Shown here: piece after piece, positions 43,380 to 51,135 of the stretch
Position numbering within the stretch: the stretch's first letter is position 1
Layout of the letters: each line of letters opens with the position of its first letter
NCBI GenBank assembly: GCA_000434195.1
Contig: HF994471.1
Coordinates: 55,721 to 119,720, forward strand
Direction: 5' to 3'
DNA length: 64,000 bases
Origin: Clostridium sp. CAG:780
GTDB taxonomy: Bacteria; Bacillota; Clostridia; TANB77; CAG-508
The notes under the pieces: model-generated
Seen by the model: the letters and a program-made list of their open reading frames with translations, nothing else
Told to the model about the DNA's origin: nothing
Databases searched by the model: none
Made by a program: the position numbers and the translations under genes

Positions 43380-44018
43380 CTATTTATTTTCATCTTGTTC
43401 TCCATCTTCCCTTGCGGGCATTGGAGCCTCTATTGGCTCTAGCTTTTCTTCTTGCACTTTTTCTTCTATTAAATCATCTATTACTATTTGTTCATTTTCA
43501 TCTAGTTTGTATCTTGGAAGTTCTGGTAATTCTTTTAAGTCTGATATTCCAAACATTTTTAAAAAGTTTTGTGTTGTAGAATACATTGATGGTCTGCCTG
43601 GCAAATCAGCCTTTCCAACATTTTCTATTAGATTGTATTCTAATAATTTATATATTGTACCATCTGAGTTTACTCCTCTTATGGCTTCTATCTCGGCTCT
43701 TGTAATCTTTGGATTATATGCTATTATCGATAAAGTTTCCATTGCTGCTTGTGATAAGCTTGGTTTACTCCTTTTATCAAATATAGGATATAAATACTCA
43801 TACATTTCTTTTTTAGTTGCTAATTGATATCCATCTTCTACCTTTATTATTTCTATTCCTCTGTCTTCTTTTTGGTAATCTTCTTGTAAGCTGTTTACAA
43901 GAGAAATTACTTCATCTGATGACAGTTCCATTATTGCCATTAATTCATTTATCTTTATTACTCTTCCTGCCGAGAAAAGTATTGCTTCTATTACAGCTTT
44001 TCCTTTATTTTTCTCCAT
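43380..44018 (-). CDS. scpB: Segregation and condensation protein B
   Basis: A 212-residue protein with two winged-helix domains: KAVIEAILFSAGRVIKINEL and the conserved QAAMETLSIIAYNPKITRAE and GRPSMYSTTQNFLKMFGI. ScpB with ScpA and SMC forms bacterial condensin. The acidic C-terminus (EEKVQEEKLEPIEAPM) is typical. ScpA is not adjacent. A consensus promoter lies 38-67 bases upstream of the start; proS follows 17 bases downstream in the same transcript. Confidence 0.93.
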   Translation of the reverse strand: MEKNKGKAVIEAILFSAGRVIKINELMAIMELSSDEVISLVNSLQEDYQKEDRGIEIIKVEDGYQLATKKEMYEYLYPIFDKRSKPSLSQAAMETLSIIAYNPKITRAEIEAIRGVNSDGTIYKLLEYNLIENVGKADLPGRPSMYSTTQNFLKMFGISDLKELPELPRYKLDENEQIVIDDLIEEKVQEEKLEPIEAPMPAREDGEQDENK

Positions 44019-44055
44019 TTGTTTTTCCTCTCTACTCTGCGAAGTTTACTCTATT

Positions 44056-44085
44056 ATTATACACGCGTTTTCCTCATTATGTCAA
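44056..44085 (-). promoter_or_regulatory. Sigma-A promoter of scpB
   Basis: TTGACA (44080-44085) and TATAAT (44056-44061) on the minus strand with an 18-base spacer. Confidence 0.8.
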
Positions 44086-44169
44086 GATAGATTGGCTGTT
44101 GTAGTAGTTTTTTTGATAAGTTAATCGCTATTAATCCAGCCAAACTTTTCTCTTCCTCACCGACAATTC

Positions 44170-44199
44170 TTGACATATCAAAATGTTTTGTGCTATTAT
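44170..44199 (+). promoter_or_regulatory. Sigma-A promoter of the small plus-strand gene
   Basis: TTGACA (44170-44175) and TATTAT (44194-44199) on the plus strand, spacer 18 bases, 31 bases before the ATG at 44231. It faces away from the scpB promoter, with about 84 bases between the two -35 elements. Confidence 0.75.
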
Positions 44200-44230
44200 T
44201 ATATTAATTTATAATGTTCGGAGGTATCTT

Positions 44231-44383
44231 ATGTACAACGATGATAATAAAAATATTGAGATAGTTTCTGGTAATGGTAAAGATTTAGATATTTCTCCTG
44301 TTTACGACAATTTGGATATTGCAAAACCCGAGGATGAATCAAACACAAAAAAGAATGTTATTATTCCAGAAGAAAAGAAATAG
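44231..44383 (+). CDS. 50-residue acidic hydrophilic protein
   Basis: The ATG at 44231 follows GGAGG seven to eight bases upstream. The product begins MYNDDNKNIEIVSGNGKDLD and ends NVIIPEEKK; it is polar, acidic and without a membrane segment or cysteine. The C-terminal PEDESNTKKN looks disordered. No family is recognised. It is the only plus-strand gene with its own consensus promoter, divergent from scpB, and shares a hairpin terminator with the opposing phosphoribosyltransferase gene. Good promoter and ribosome binding site argue it is expressed. Confidence 0.7.
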   Translation: MYNDDNKNIEIVSGNGKDLDISPVYDNLDIAKPEDESNTKKNVIIPEEKK

Positions 44384-44404
44384 CAGACGAAACGTCCGCT
44401 ATTT
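44378..44404. terminator. Bidirectional terminator between convergent genes
   Basis: A 12-base stem with one mismatch (44378-44389 with 44393-44404) overlaps the stop codon of the 50-residue gene and ends seven bases before the stop of the minus-strand phosphoribosyltransferase gene. Confidence 0.6.
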
Positions 44405-44410
44405 CTTGAT

Positions 44411-45694
44411 TTATATTGCTAATTCATCTTCCCTAATTTGAGGATTTACAATTTGTTCTGTTTCTGTAATAAAATCCTTCATTGTTTTTATTGATATCGG
44501 ATTTGTTATTGTAGTAGGTCCATTTTTGTATTGTTCTAATAATTCTCTATTCTCTTCTTTTTCTTCTATTCTTTTGCTCATTCCCGATTTTTCCGTTAAT
44601 TTCAATCCAGCTCTTTGCGCATATTTAAGACCTCTTACTACCATTCCTTCTAAATCACTATAATCTTCTCTTCTATAATTTTTTGAATGTAGATAATCGA
44701 TATATTCCTCTCCAGAAGATAGTAACATAGCAATCGCATGTTTAAGCAATTTGTGTCCTGTATAATTATAAGGTGTTACTATGTCAAAATCTCGAAGTTC
44801 AAACCTATCTATTCCTTTTTTATCTCCTGTACTTACTCTATAATAATTTCTCCAATTATATTGAATTGCACCAGTTATAATGTTTGTTTTTTTATCTGCA
44901 TTTATTTCTCTTTTTAGAGATTCTCTTAACTCTCTTATTGTACTCCCTGTTCCAACATTATCGTCAAGAAGTAACACACTTTTTTCTCCTTGCAATATTC
45001 TTTCACTTGACATTAATTCTCTCATTGGTGTTTTTGTTTCATCTGCTCTTATTGTAGTATCAATATACTTGCTCTTTAAGGTACTTGTAAAATCATATCC
45101 ATACATAGCTCTAAACATAGGGCCTATATATGTAGCACCATACCCCGGAATCAATATTTCTAATTTTTCAGGATCTATACTAAATTTTAGTGTCTTCGCA
45201 AACAAATATAACATTGCTTTATTATCCATCTCGATAGCTCTTTGCTCTGAATTTTCATTACCATAAGGAAGTACTTTATCTGTATCTATCTCCAATTTTC
45301 CTTTGTCTTCAAGGATTGTCATTATGTTTTTTACATCTTCTATTAAGCATTCTCTGGCTCTTTTCATTTTTTCTTCATACATAGAGTCTTTTTTATTTAC
45401 TATATATCTCTCAAACATTTTGAAATACGACCTTGCTGAACAATTAGCCATATTCTCAAGTATTACAAAATTTCTTTTGCTTAGTTCTTGTGTAAGAAGT
45501 GCTTTTAATTCTTCTCTACTTGACGCCAATTCTGACATAGTTTTTACATTGTAATATTCTTTTGACCTAGATAAGAAAGTTTCTTTTGTTCCATTTGTTC
45601 TTACAGGAGTTACATATTTTTCTATTCCTTGTACATCGTCAAGCTCTATTACTCCTAGTATATCAAAATCTCGCAAACTTATTTTTTCTTTCAT
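44411..45694 (-). CDS. Phosphoribosyltransferase-fold protein of unknown substrate
   Basis: A 427-residue soluble protein. The PRPP-binding loop LLLDDNVGTGST is at 241-252, the full type I phosphoribosyltransferase signature, preceded by ILIPGYGATYIGPMFRAMYG, the usual entry helix of the fold. The N-terminal 150 residues and the C-terminal 130 have no recognised domain. Known family members transfer or remove phosphoribosyl groups on bases or nucleotides. It begins three bases after the NADAR-like gene, so the two are translationally linked. I infer joint action on an ADP-ribose or nucleotide substrate, but the exact reaction is unknown. Confidence 0.72.
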   Translation of the reverse strand: MKEKISLRDFDILGVIELDDVQGIEKYVTPVRTNGTKETFLSRSKEYYNVKTMSELASSREELKALLTQELSKRNFVILENMANCSARSYFKMFERYIVNKKDSMYEEKMKRARECLIEDVKNIMTILEDKGKLEIDTDKVLPYGNENSEQRAIEMDNKAMLYLFAKTLKFSIDPEKLEILIPGYGATYIGPMFRAMYGYDFTSTLKSKYIDTTIRADETKTPMRELMSSERILQGEKSVLLLDDNVGTGSTIRELRESLKREINADKKTNIITGAIQYNWRNYYRVSTGDKKGIDRFELRDFDIVTPYNYTGHKLLKHAIAMLLSSGEEYIDYLHSKNYRREDYSDLEGMVVRGLKYAQRAGLKLTEKSGMSKRIEEKEENRELLEQYKNGPTTITNPISIKTMKDFITETEQIVNPQIREDELAI

Positions 45695-45697
45695 ATC

Positions 45698-46306
45698 TTA
45701 TTTTTCTCCTTTTAAAAAATCCTTTAAGCAATTTAGCTCTTTTTCAAATTCATATCTTGTAAATACAGTTTCATTTTTCTCTTTTTCTCCAATAGTATGT
45801 AATATTGGTCTATCTGTTATTTTTAATATATTTCTATATAAAGGATTTTGTATTGCAGATATATACAATTCATCCACAAGATCATCATATTCCTGACTAT
45901 ATCTATCTATTGCTTTTCCTTGCCAGTAGATTATACCTGTTTCTTTCCAGTCGTAACCACTGCAAACTTTTACATTGTTAGATGGTAATGCACTATAATT
46001 AAATACTAAATTTTGCATATTAAGATCTTCAAATTTTATTCCTTGAAAAAAAGATTCTATACTGTTTAGTTTTTTTCCTCTAAACTCAAACTCATATGGA
46101 AAAAGGTTTGATAATACCTTTGCATATGGTCCTTTGTGTTTATATCCCACATTTATCCATTTCTCGCAGTCTCCAATATTTTTTCCTTCTTCATTTTTAA
46201 GTGGTTCTCCTAGGCAATATTCCTGCCCATCTACTTCTTCTATTTCTGGCATTTGATATTGATAATTTCTTTTGAATGATTTAAACCTCTCTAATTCCGT
46301 ATACAT
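45698..46306 (-). CDS. NADAR-like (YbiA/DUF1768 superfamily) glycosidase
   Basis: The start is taken at 46306 (MYTELERFKSF), which has AAAGGAG; the frame is open 19 codons further without a site. The 202-residue protein has LSNLFPYEFEFRGKKLNSIE at about 65-84 followed by SFFQGIKF, which matches the NADAR pattern L-S-N ... S-x-E-x-x-x-Q-x-x-K. A later YWQGKAIDRYSQEYDDLVDE and HTIGEK form a segment seen in phage-type relatives. NADAR proteins cleave N-glycosidic bonds of riboflavin intermediates or ADP-ribosylated guanine. It is the first gene of a two-gene operon with the phosphoribosyltransferase-fold protein. Confidence 0.65.
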   Translation of the reverse strand: MYTELERFKSFKRNYQYQMPEIEEVDGQEYCLGEPLKNEEGKNIGDCEKWINVGYKHKGPYAKVLSNLFPYEFEFRGKKLNSIESFFQGIKFEDLNMQNLVFNYSALPSNNVKVCSGYDWKETGIIYWQGKAIDRYSQEYDDLVDELYISAIQNPLYRNILKITDRPILHTIGEKEKNETVFTRYEFEKELNCLKDFLKGEK

Positions 46307-46334
46307 AACATTTTCTCCTTTTATTTTTCCTTGT

Positions 46335-46363
46335 ATATTATCATGATTTTGCCCATATTTCAA
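46335..46363 (-). promoter_or_regulatory. Sigma-A promoter of the NADAR-phosphoribosyltransferase operon
   Basis: TTGAAA (46358-46363) and TAATAT (46335-46340) on the minus strand, spacer 17 bases, about 30 bases before the start. Confidence 0.65.
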
Positions 46364-46391
46364 TACTTATTGCTAAATTTTCTCCAAAAAT

Positions 46392-46425
46392 AAAAACAAT
46401 CTTACTTTTTCGTAAAATTGTTTTT
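46392..46425 (-). terminator. Terminator after the phosphodiesterase-like gene
   Basis: A 13-base stem with one mismatch (46392-46404 with 46413-46425) is followed by TATTTTTGG on the minus strand, just after the stop at 46432. Confidence 0.7.
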
Positions 46426-46431
46426 AATTTT

Positions 46432-47583
46432 TTATTTTTTTAGTATTATTACTGGAACTTCCATTTCATCTTTGCTTAGCCCACAATGTGTAGACTTTTT
46501 TACTTTTTTGCCTTCTGCTAAAAATGTTTCTAGTCTGATTATACTTCCTGCTGTTGATAACGCAATGTAATTTCCAACAAATTCTTCTATTTTAGGATGT
46601 TGTTTTCCATAGCCTAAGAAATGTTTTTCTAGAAATTCTTCTCTTGTCATTAACCAAAATTCATCTTTAAACACTTTGTTAAATCTTTCCTCAAACTCTT
46701 TTCTCATATTTTCTTTTACCCAGAATGTTACAACTCTTGATTCTAAAGATGGTGGCATTATTAAGCATTCTTGTATTTCTGGATAGTCTAGTAGAGTGTA
46801 TGCTTTTTCTATATCCTTATGTCCATGGTCTGCTGATATTATGATTATTGTGTCATTCGAAAGTTTTTGTTCTAATTCTTGAATTTTGTTTTCTGCGTCC
46901 AATATAAATTCTTTTGCTTCATCTGAACTTGCCCCATATTTGTGTAATAATCCATCTGGGCAATCACAATAAGCAAACACAAATTTTTCGTCTGGATTTT
47001 TACAGAGCATTTCAATCGAATCAACAATTTCTTCTATTGAATCTGCTCTAATGCTTCTTTTTGCTCTTTTGTCTGCATATGTTGGTTCTATTTCATAAGC
47101 TTTTATTCTTGGAGATGCCTTCTCTATTTTTTCAAATATCGTTTCGTAATTAACGACTTCTGCAAACACGTCTAAGTTTGCCTTTGGATATGAATCTCCT
47201 AAATATGATTCTGTATGTTTAAGCATATCCATAGCTCTTCCATATTCTTTAAAATATTGCGACCACGCAATCCATCCAGTTTCATATGGTGGACGTCCCG
47301 CATAATAAGTTGTGAGTGCTGCAGTTGTTGTTGAAGGATATACAGATGTTACACAATCTACTTTGTTTGAATTAAAGTACCCTCTTGGCGACATCCTGTT
47401 TAATATATGCTCACCCATTCCGTCTAGTACCATAAAGACAACATTTCTGTACTTCTTTTCTAGTTCTTTGTCTAGACTTTCTAATGATTTATGTTCTGTT
47501 TCTACATTGTAGTATTTTAATATGGATGTTATTGTATTTAGTATACAATGTTCATAATTTGGTAATACTATTTCGTTATTCAT
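46432..47583 (-). CDS. Type I phosphodiesterase/nucleotide pyrophosphatase-like protein
   Basis: A 383-residue protein of the alkaline-phosphatase superfamily: FMVLDGMGEHIL (metal ligand), TSVYPSTTTAALTTYYAG with the nucleophile threonine, DCPDGLLHKYG and ISADHGHKD, and STHCGLSKDEMEVPVI at the C-terminus for the last metal site. No signal peptide is seen, so it is probably cytoplasmic. Such enzymes hydrolyse phosphodiester bonds in nucleotides or sugar-phosphates. It stands alone between a GC-rich HIT gene and the NADAR operon with its own terminator. Confidence 0.87.
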   Translation of the reverse strand: MNNEIVLPNYEHCILNTITSILKYYNVETEHKSLESLDKELEKKYRNVVFMVLDGMGEHILNRMSPRGYFNSNKVDCVTSVYPSTTTAALTTYYAGRPPYETGWIAWSQYFKEYGRAMDMLKHTESYLGDSYPKANLDVFAEVVNYETIFEKIEKASPRIKAYEIEPTYADKRAKRSIRADSIEEIVDSIEMLCKNPDEKFVFAYCDCPDGLLHKYGASSDEAKEFILDAENKIQELEQKLSNDTIIIISADHGHKDIEKAYTLLDYPEIQECLIMPPSLESRVVTFWVKENMRKEFEERFNKVFKDEFWLMTREEFLEKHFLGYGKQHPKIEEFVGNYIALSTAGSIIRLETFLAEGKKVKKSTHCGLSKDEMEVPVIILKK

Positions 47584-47655
47584 ATGCTTCTCCTTTATTT
47601 TTTCTTATATTATAATATATTTTTTCTTATTTTACAATATTTCTTTATATATATA

Positions 47656-47687
47656 CAAACGGCTATCCTATTAAAGATAGCCGTTTG
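47656..47687 (-). terminator. Hairpin terminator after the HIT-domain gene
   Basis: A perfect 12-bp stem (47656-47667 with 47676-47687), loop of 8, eight bases after the stop. The following minus-strand sequence is AT-rich but not a pure T tract, so efficiency may be moderate. Confidence 0.65.
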
Positions 47688-47694
47688 CAGGGAT

Positions 47695-48705
47695 TTACTC
47701 ATCATCCTGAAGGTCTCTATTGGAGAATCCCTCCACGAATCCACGAGTCCTTTCCTTGATTCTGTCATCAGTACATTCCTTAAGCGTACGGAACAGATGA
47801 AACAATGTTGCATCAGTGTTTTCCTCAAACTTAACTTTACGCCAGTTATACTGGTCGGGAGCAAACCCCAACTCATCAGCCATAATCTGGCGAGGATACT
47901 GGCGCTGAATATAAACACTGGGATCCATCGAAATCATCAACTGCCCTTTGCTTCCTTCCTGATAAGAAAAGTAGTGAACATATTTTGCTTCAGTAATGTC
48001 AAAACACGGCCGAAGCTGTACCATATCCTGATACTTTTCTTTCAGTTCAAAGTCCACTACAACATGAGTATGTGCATGAACAATGGATTTCTTGTGAGAA
48101 GTTTTGCCACTCGGACCAGATCCGTGCTCCCAAAAGGTTACACTAGAACCGTCAAAGGCCACCTTCAACATCTTTTCGGTATCTTCCTTTACTTCCTGAT
48201 ATTCATCAAAAAGTCTCTCCGGAAACTGAGCCACCGAAAGGATATGCTCTTTAGGAACAATCATAAGGTATCCCAATTTCAGAGCTCCCAGCTCCGAGGT
48301 CACGTAGAAATTTTCCGTCTCATAAATGATACAGTCAACAGTTTTTTCAACATACTGATTGTACCGAACCAAATCACCCATTCCACGATGTCTTGCCAGT
48401 TCGCACATAAAGCATCTTTCCTGTGCAGTGTCATAGGTAATTCCGCTAATGAATTCACCACATTCAAAACCATTTTCATGGCAGAAATTTGTAAATTCTT
48501 CCACATTGCCAATAATTTCTTCTGGAACATTCAGGACATTATATCCTGCCAGTTTGTTTGCCGCAAGTTTATCCGAAATAATCGGAGTTTTGTTTCTCTT
48601 CCACACATTCTGAATCTCAGAAATATCAGCAAACTCAGTTGCTTCAAATCTTTCCAAAAATTCACATTTTTCTGCAATCAAAATGCACCGTTTCGTCGTA
48701 ATCAC
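47695..48705 (-). CDS. HIT-domain nucleotide-binding protein, GC-richer than its surroundings
   Basis: A 336-residue protein starting with GTG; GGGAGGG lies eight to nine bases upstream. The HIT triad is HAHTH at 210-214 followed by VVVDF, in the proper family spacing. The upstream CFMCEL pair (98-101) looks like the zinc site of the HIT/GalT-type proteins. The N-terminal 90 and C-terminal 110 residues extend beyond a simple 130-residue HIT protein, so this may be a galactose-1-phosphate uridylyltransferase-like or Ap4A phosphorylase-like form. Codon use (CTG, GAC, GCC) is unlike neighbouring genes, indicating horizontal origin. Confidence 0.78.
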   Translation of the reverse strand: MITTKRCILIAEKCEFLERFEATEFADISEIQNVWKRNKTPIISDKLAANKLAGYNVLNVPEEIIGNVEEFTNFCHENGFECGEFISGITYDTAQERCFMCELARHRGMGDLVRYNQYVEKTVDCIIYETENFYVTSELGALKLGYLMIVPKEHILSVAQFPERLFDEYQEVKEDTEKMLKVAFDGSSVTFWEHGSGPSGKTSHKKSIVHAHTHVVVDFELKEKYQDMVQLRPCFDITEAKYVHYFSYQEGSKGQLMISMDPSVYIQRQYPRQIMADELGFAPDQYNWRKVKFEENTDATLFHLFRTLKECTDDRIKERTRGFVEGFSNRDLQDDE

Positions 48706-48744
48706 GGAAAGCCCTCCCTTTTGAAAAAAAATTAATGTACCTAT

Positions 48745-48773
48745 ATTATACCATTTTTAGAGTATTATGTCAA
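48745..48773 (-). promoter_or_regulatory. Perfect consensus sigma-A promoter of the HIT-domain gene
   Basis: TTGACA (48768-48773) and TATAAT (48745-48750) on the minus strand with exactly 17 bases between, 40 bases before the GTG start. It matches both hexamers fully. Confidence 0.9.
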
Positions 48774-48825
48774 TTCTTCTATTTTTATATAAGTTCTATA
48801 TTTCTTTATTTTTCGCGTGTTTATA

Positions 48826-49253
48826 TCAATAATCTATTATTTCATTTTCTCCTAACTTAATGTAATTTTTGATTCCAACTCCATCTTTTTTGTTCTCTCT
48901 TTCTTTTATTATACTTATTAAGTCGCCGATATGTGATGTTCCTACAATTCTTGGATTTTCATTATTCTTATAGTTCTCCTTTACTCTGTAAAAAACTCAC
49001 TTTCTGTTATTCGTTTGATATATTCCTTATCATCCATATGCATCTAAATATTTTGTATGTTCAGTTTTTATAATTTCAACATATTCTTTTTCTTCTTGTA
49101 ATGTGTATGCTTCTTCTGGCGTTCCTGTTATTTCTAAATATTCCTTCATTAATCTATTATTACCAATTTATCATCTATTTCCACATATACTGAGTTATTT
49201 TCTCTGCCAAATCCAGAATCTCTTCCTAAAAATGTTAATGTTGATTTTTTCAT
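48826..49253 (-). pseudogene. Decayed metallo-beta-lactamase-fold gene
   Basis: This 560-base gap between the HIT gene and the PHP gene has no intact long frame, but the minus strand reads as one protein broken by shifts and stops. From 49253: MKKSTLTFLGRDSGFGRENN and EIDDKLVIID (stop 49149), then in another frame MKEYLEITGTPEEAYTLQEE to HTKYLDAYG (stop 49030), then DDKEYIKRITESEFFTE, then ENPRIVGTSHIGDLISIIK to GENEIIDY (stop 48826). The opening resembles the first strands of MBL-fold hydrolases. At least two frameshifts and internal stops make it non-functional. An internal deletion is likely because no HxHxDH motif remains. Confidence 0.75.
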
Positions 49254-49267
49254 GTAGTTCTCCTTCT

Positions 49268-50152
49268 TTAATTATATATCTTTATATTTTCTACCCAGTC
49301 TTCTATTATCTCATCTTTTATTTGTAAATTTCCAAACCCACTTCCGACATCAACACCTGGTTTATTTTTTCCATGATAATCACTTCCACCAGATATATAT
49401 AGATTTCTTTCTTTACAAATGTTTAGAACTTCTGCTGTTTGCTCTTTAGAAAAAGTTGTATAAAAACATTCTATTCCATCTATCTCGTAATTTTCTAATA
49501 TGTAATTTAATATTTTTCTTGAGTTTTCCCTATATTCAAATATGTGTGGTAAAAATACAAGTCCACCTGATTTTCTAACTAAATCAGCAGCTGTATTAAA
49601 TTCTGGGACAAAGTCGTCCATTTCTACATATAATATTCCTTCTGGGTTCGACATATATTTTCTATAGAACACTTTTGTATCATTCCAAGCATCTTCTGAT
49701 ACTATATTTTTATTTTCCTCATATTTTACTATTTCTGAATGTATAAATTTAGATGCAAATGAAGTACTATCAAATCTACTTAAGCAATCATCATCAATCT
49801 TCATTCCTGCCTTTACACATTTATTGTACAATCTTTCTACTTCTATTTTATTTCTTTCATTTGCTGGTATATATACTGTTTTTACCAACTCATTCATTTT
49901 TTTATAATCTATACCATATCCTAATATCTCGATTGGAACTCCTAAGACTTTTGTATTAAGCTCAATTCCAGGTATTATTTTTCCTGTATAGTATTTTTTT
50001 AAATCTATTTTTTCCATTTCTTCATAAGCAAGTGCTGTGTTGTGGTCTGTTATTGATATTGTATTTAGTTTTTTATTTTCTACTCTTGTTAATAGCTCAC
50101 AAAGGCTATCGCTTCCATCTGAATATTTTGTGTGCATATGTAGATCTATCAT
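49268..50152 (-). CDS. PHP-domain phosphoesterase
   Basis: A 294-residue protein with MIDLHMHTKYSDGSDSL (first metal site), SITDHNTALA, PGIELNTKV, FLPHIFEYRE and a GGSDYHGKNKPG at the C-terminus, the PHP histidine set of the YciV/TrpH type. Such enzymes hydrolyse nucleoside 3',5'-bisphosphates or phosphate esters. It has a GGGAGGG site and a TATAAT-like -10 upstream. The pseudogene lies just downstream, ending the cluster. Confidence 0.88.
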   Translation of the reverse strand: MIDLHMHTKYSDGSDSLCELLTRVENKKLNTISITDHNTALAYEEMEKIDLKKYYTGKIIPGIELNTKVLGVPIEILGYGIDYKKMNELVKTVYIPANERNKIEVERLYNKCVKAGMKIDDDCLSRFDSTSFASKFIHSEIVKYEENKNIVSEDAWNDTKVFYRKYMSNPEGILYVEMDDFVPEFNTAADLVRKSGGLVFLPHIFEYRENSRKILNYILENYEIDGIECFYTTFSKEQTAEVLNICKERNLYISGGSDYHGKNKPGVDVGSGFGNLQIKDEIIEDWVENIKIYN

Positions 50153-50217
50153 ACTTATATCCCTCCCAAATTATTATACTGTAACTTTATACACCAATCG
50201 AGTTTGTTAAAAGAAAA

Positions 50218-50245
50218 AAGTGCTTTTACTTTTGTAAAAACACTT
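50218..50245 (-). terminator. Terminator after the SSB-like gene
   Basis: Arms 50218-50229 and 50234-50245 form a 12-base stem with one mismatch, loop TTTT, followed on the minus strand by TTTTCTTTT. It lies 43 bases after the stop at 50288. Confidence 0.75.
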
Positions 50246-50287
50246 CTTTCTTATCTTAAAGGAATTTATTTATTTCATTTTATCTAA

Positions 50288-50992
50288 TTATATAGCCTCT
50301 TGATTTTCTTCTGTTGCTGTTGTTTCTTCTTTTTTCTCTTCGCCGTCTTGGTTTACTACTTCTAAGCTACCAACTGAAACTTCATATGCAACTTTGTTTT
50401 CGATTGTTCCGTCTTCATATTTTTTCTCGTATTGTCTAGATTGAACACGACCTATAATCTTAACTTCTGTTCCAACTTCCATATTTTCACAGAATCTTGC
50501 TGTTCTTCCCCATGCTATACATGGTATGTAGTCTGATTTGTTATAGGCTCTGTTAACTGCTAATAATATGTCTGAAATTTCTCTTCCAAATGGAGTTTGT
50601 CTATAAATTGGCTTTTTGCAAATGTAACCAATTAATGTTACTTCGTTTGAAATGAAATCTTTTTTTGCTTCTACTTCATTTTCTTGGTCTTCTAATAGTG
50701 TTACGTTTTTAGCAAATACTGTTAATACTAATCTGTTTCTGCCTTCTCCATAACTGTTGTAAGATCTAAATTGACCTTCTACTGTGACCTTTGTGTTTAA
50801 TGGTAATTCTCCATTTACCATTAGTCTCTCTGATATTGTTACTGGTATAATATCAGAATTTCCACTTAAACGTGGAACGCTTAAATCAAATACATAGAAT
50901 TTTTCTCCATATATTTCATGACTAAATCTTTTGTCGCTAGTTACCTTTCCCACTAATACTATGTGGTTGTTTTCTAAATAAACTGTATCCAA
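50288..50992 (-). CDS. Two-domain single-stranded DNA-binding-like protein
   Basis: A 234-residue protein that starts with TTG (GGAGG nine bases upstream, in-frame with MDTVYLENNHIVLVGKV). It contains two OB folds: residues about 7-100 (HIVLVGKVTSDKRF to LTVFAKNVTLL) and about 110-215 (NEVTLIGYICKKPIYRQ to VSVGSLEVV). The second is closer to SSB, with RQYEKKYEDGTIENKVAYEV. The C-terminal 20 residues are acidic and glutamate-rich, like the SSB tail, but lack the DDDIPF end. A sigma-A promoter with duplicated elements lies upstream. Confidence 0.8.
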   Translation of the reverse strand: MDTVYLENNHIVLVGKVTSDKRFSHEIYGEKFYVFDLSVPRLSGNSDIIPVTISERLMVNGELPLNTKVTVEGQFRSYNSYGEGRNRLVLTVFAKNVTLLEDQENEVEAKKDFISNEVTLIGYICKKPIYRQTPFGREISDILLAVNRAYNKSDYIPCIAWGRTARFCENMEVGTEVKIIGRVQSRQYEKKYEDGTIENKVAYEVSVGSLEVVNQDGEEKKEETTATEENQEAI

Positions 50993-51060
50993 CTTTAATT
51001 TCCTCCTCTTACTTTTTTAAAGTATTTGTATTTTTTAGTTTTGTCTAACCTACATTACCT

Positions 51061-51089
51061 ATTATACTACCATTTTTTGGTTTTGTCTA
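51061..51089 (-). promoter_or_regulatory. Promoter of the SSB-like gene, with direct repeats
   Basis: TAGACA (51084-51089) and TATAAT (51061-51066), spacer 17 bases, on the minus strand. The -35 half lies in a 20-base segment (51070-51089) repeated at 51028-51047 with 17 of 20 bases equal, downstream in the leader. The repeat could be an operator pair. Confidence 0.65.
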
Positions 51090-51135
51090 CATAAAAAGTT
51101 GATTTTTTTGAATTTTTTTAAAATTTTTACTGTTT

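Noticed and set aside
44411..46306. DarTG toxin-antitoxin system
   Set aside because: No DarT-type ADP-ribosyltransferase and no macrodomain are visible. Only a NADAR-like protein and a phosphoribosyltransferase fold are supported.
47584..48735. A 383-residue open frame on the plus strand opposite the HIT gene
   Set aside because: It is antisense to a gene with clear HIT motifs, promoter, ribosome binding site and terminator. It has no start signal and no recognisable protein pattern, and its length follows from the GC-richer codons of the real gene.
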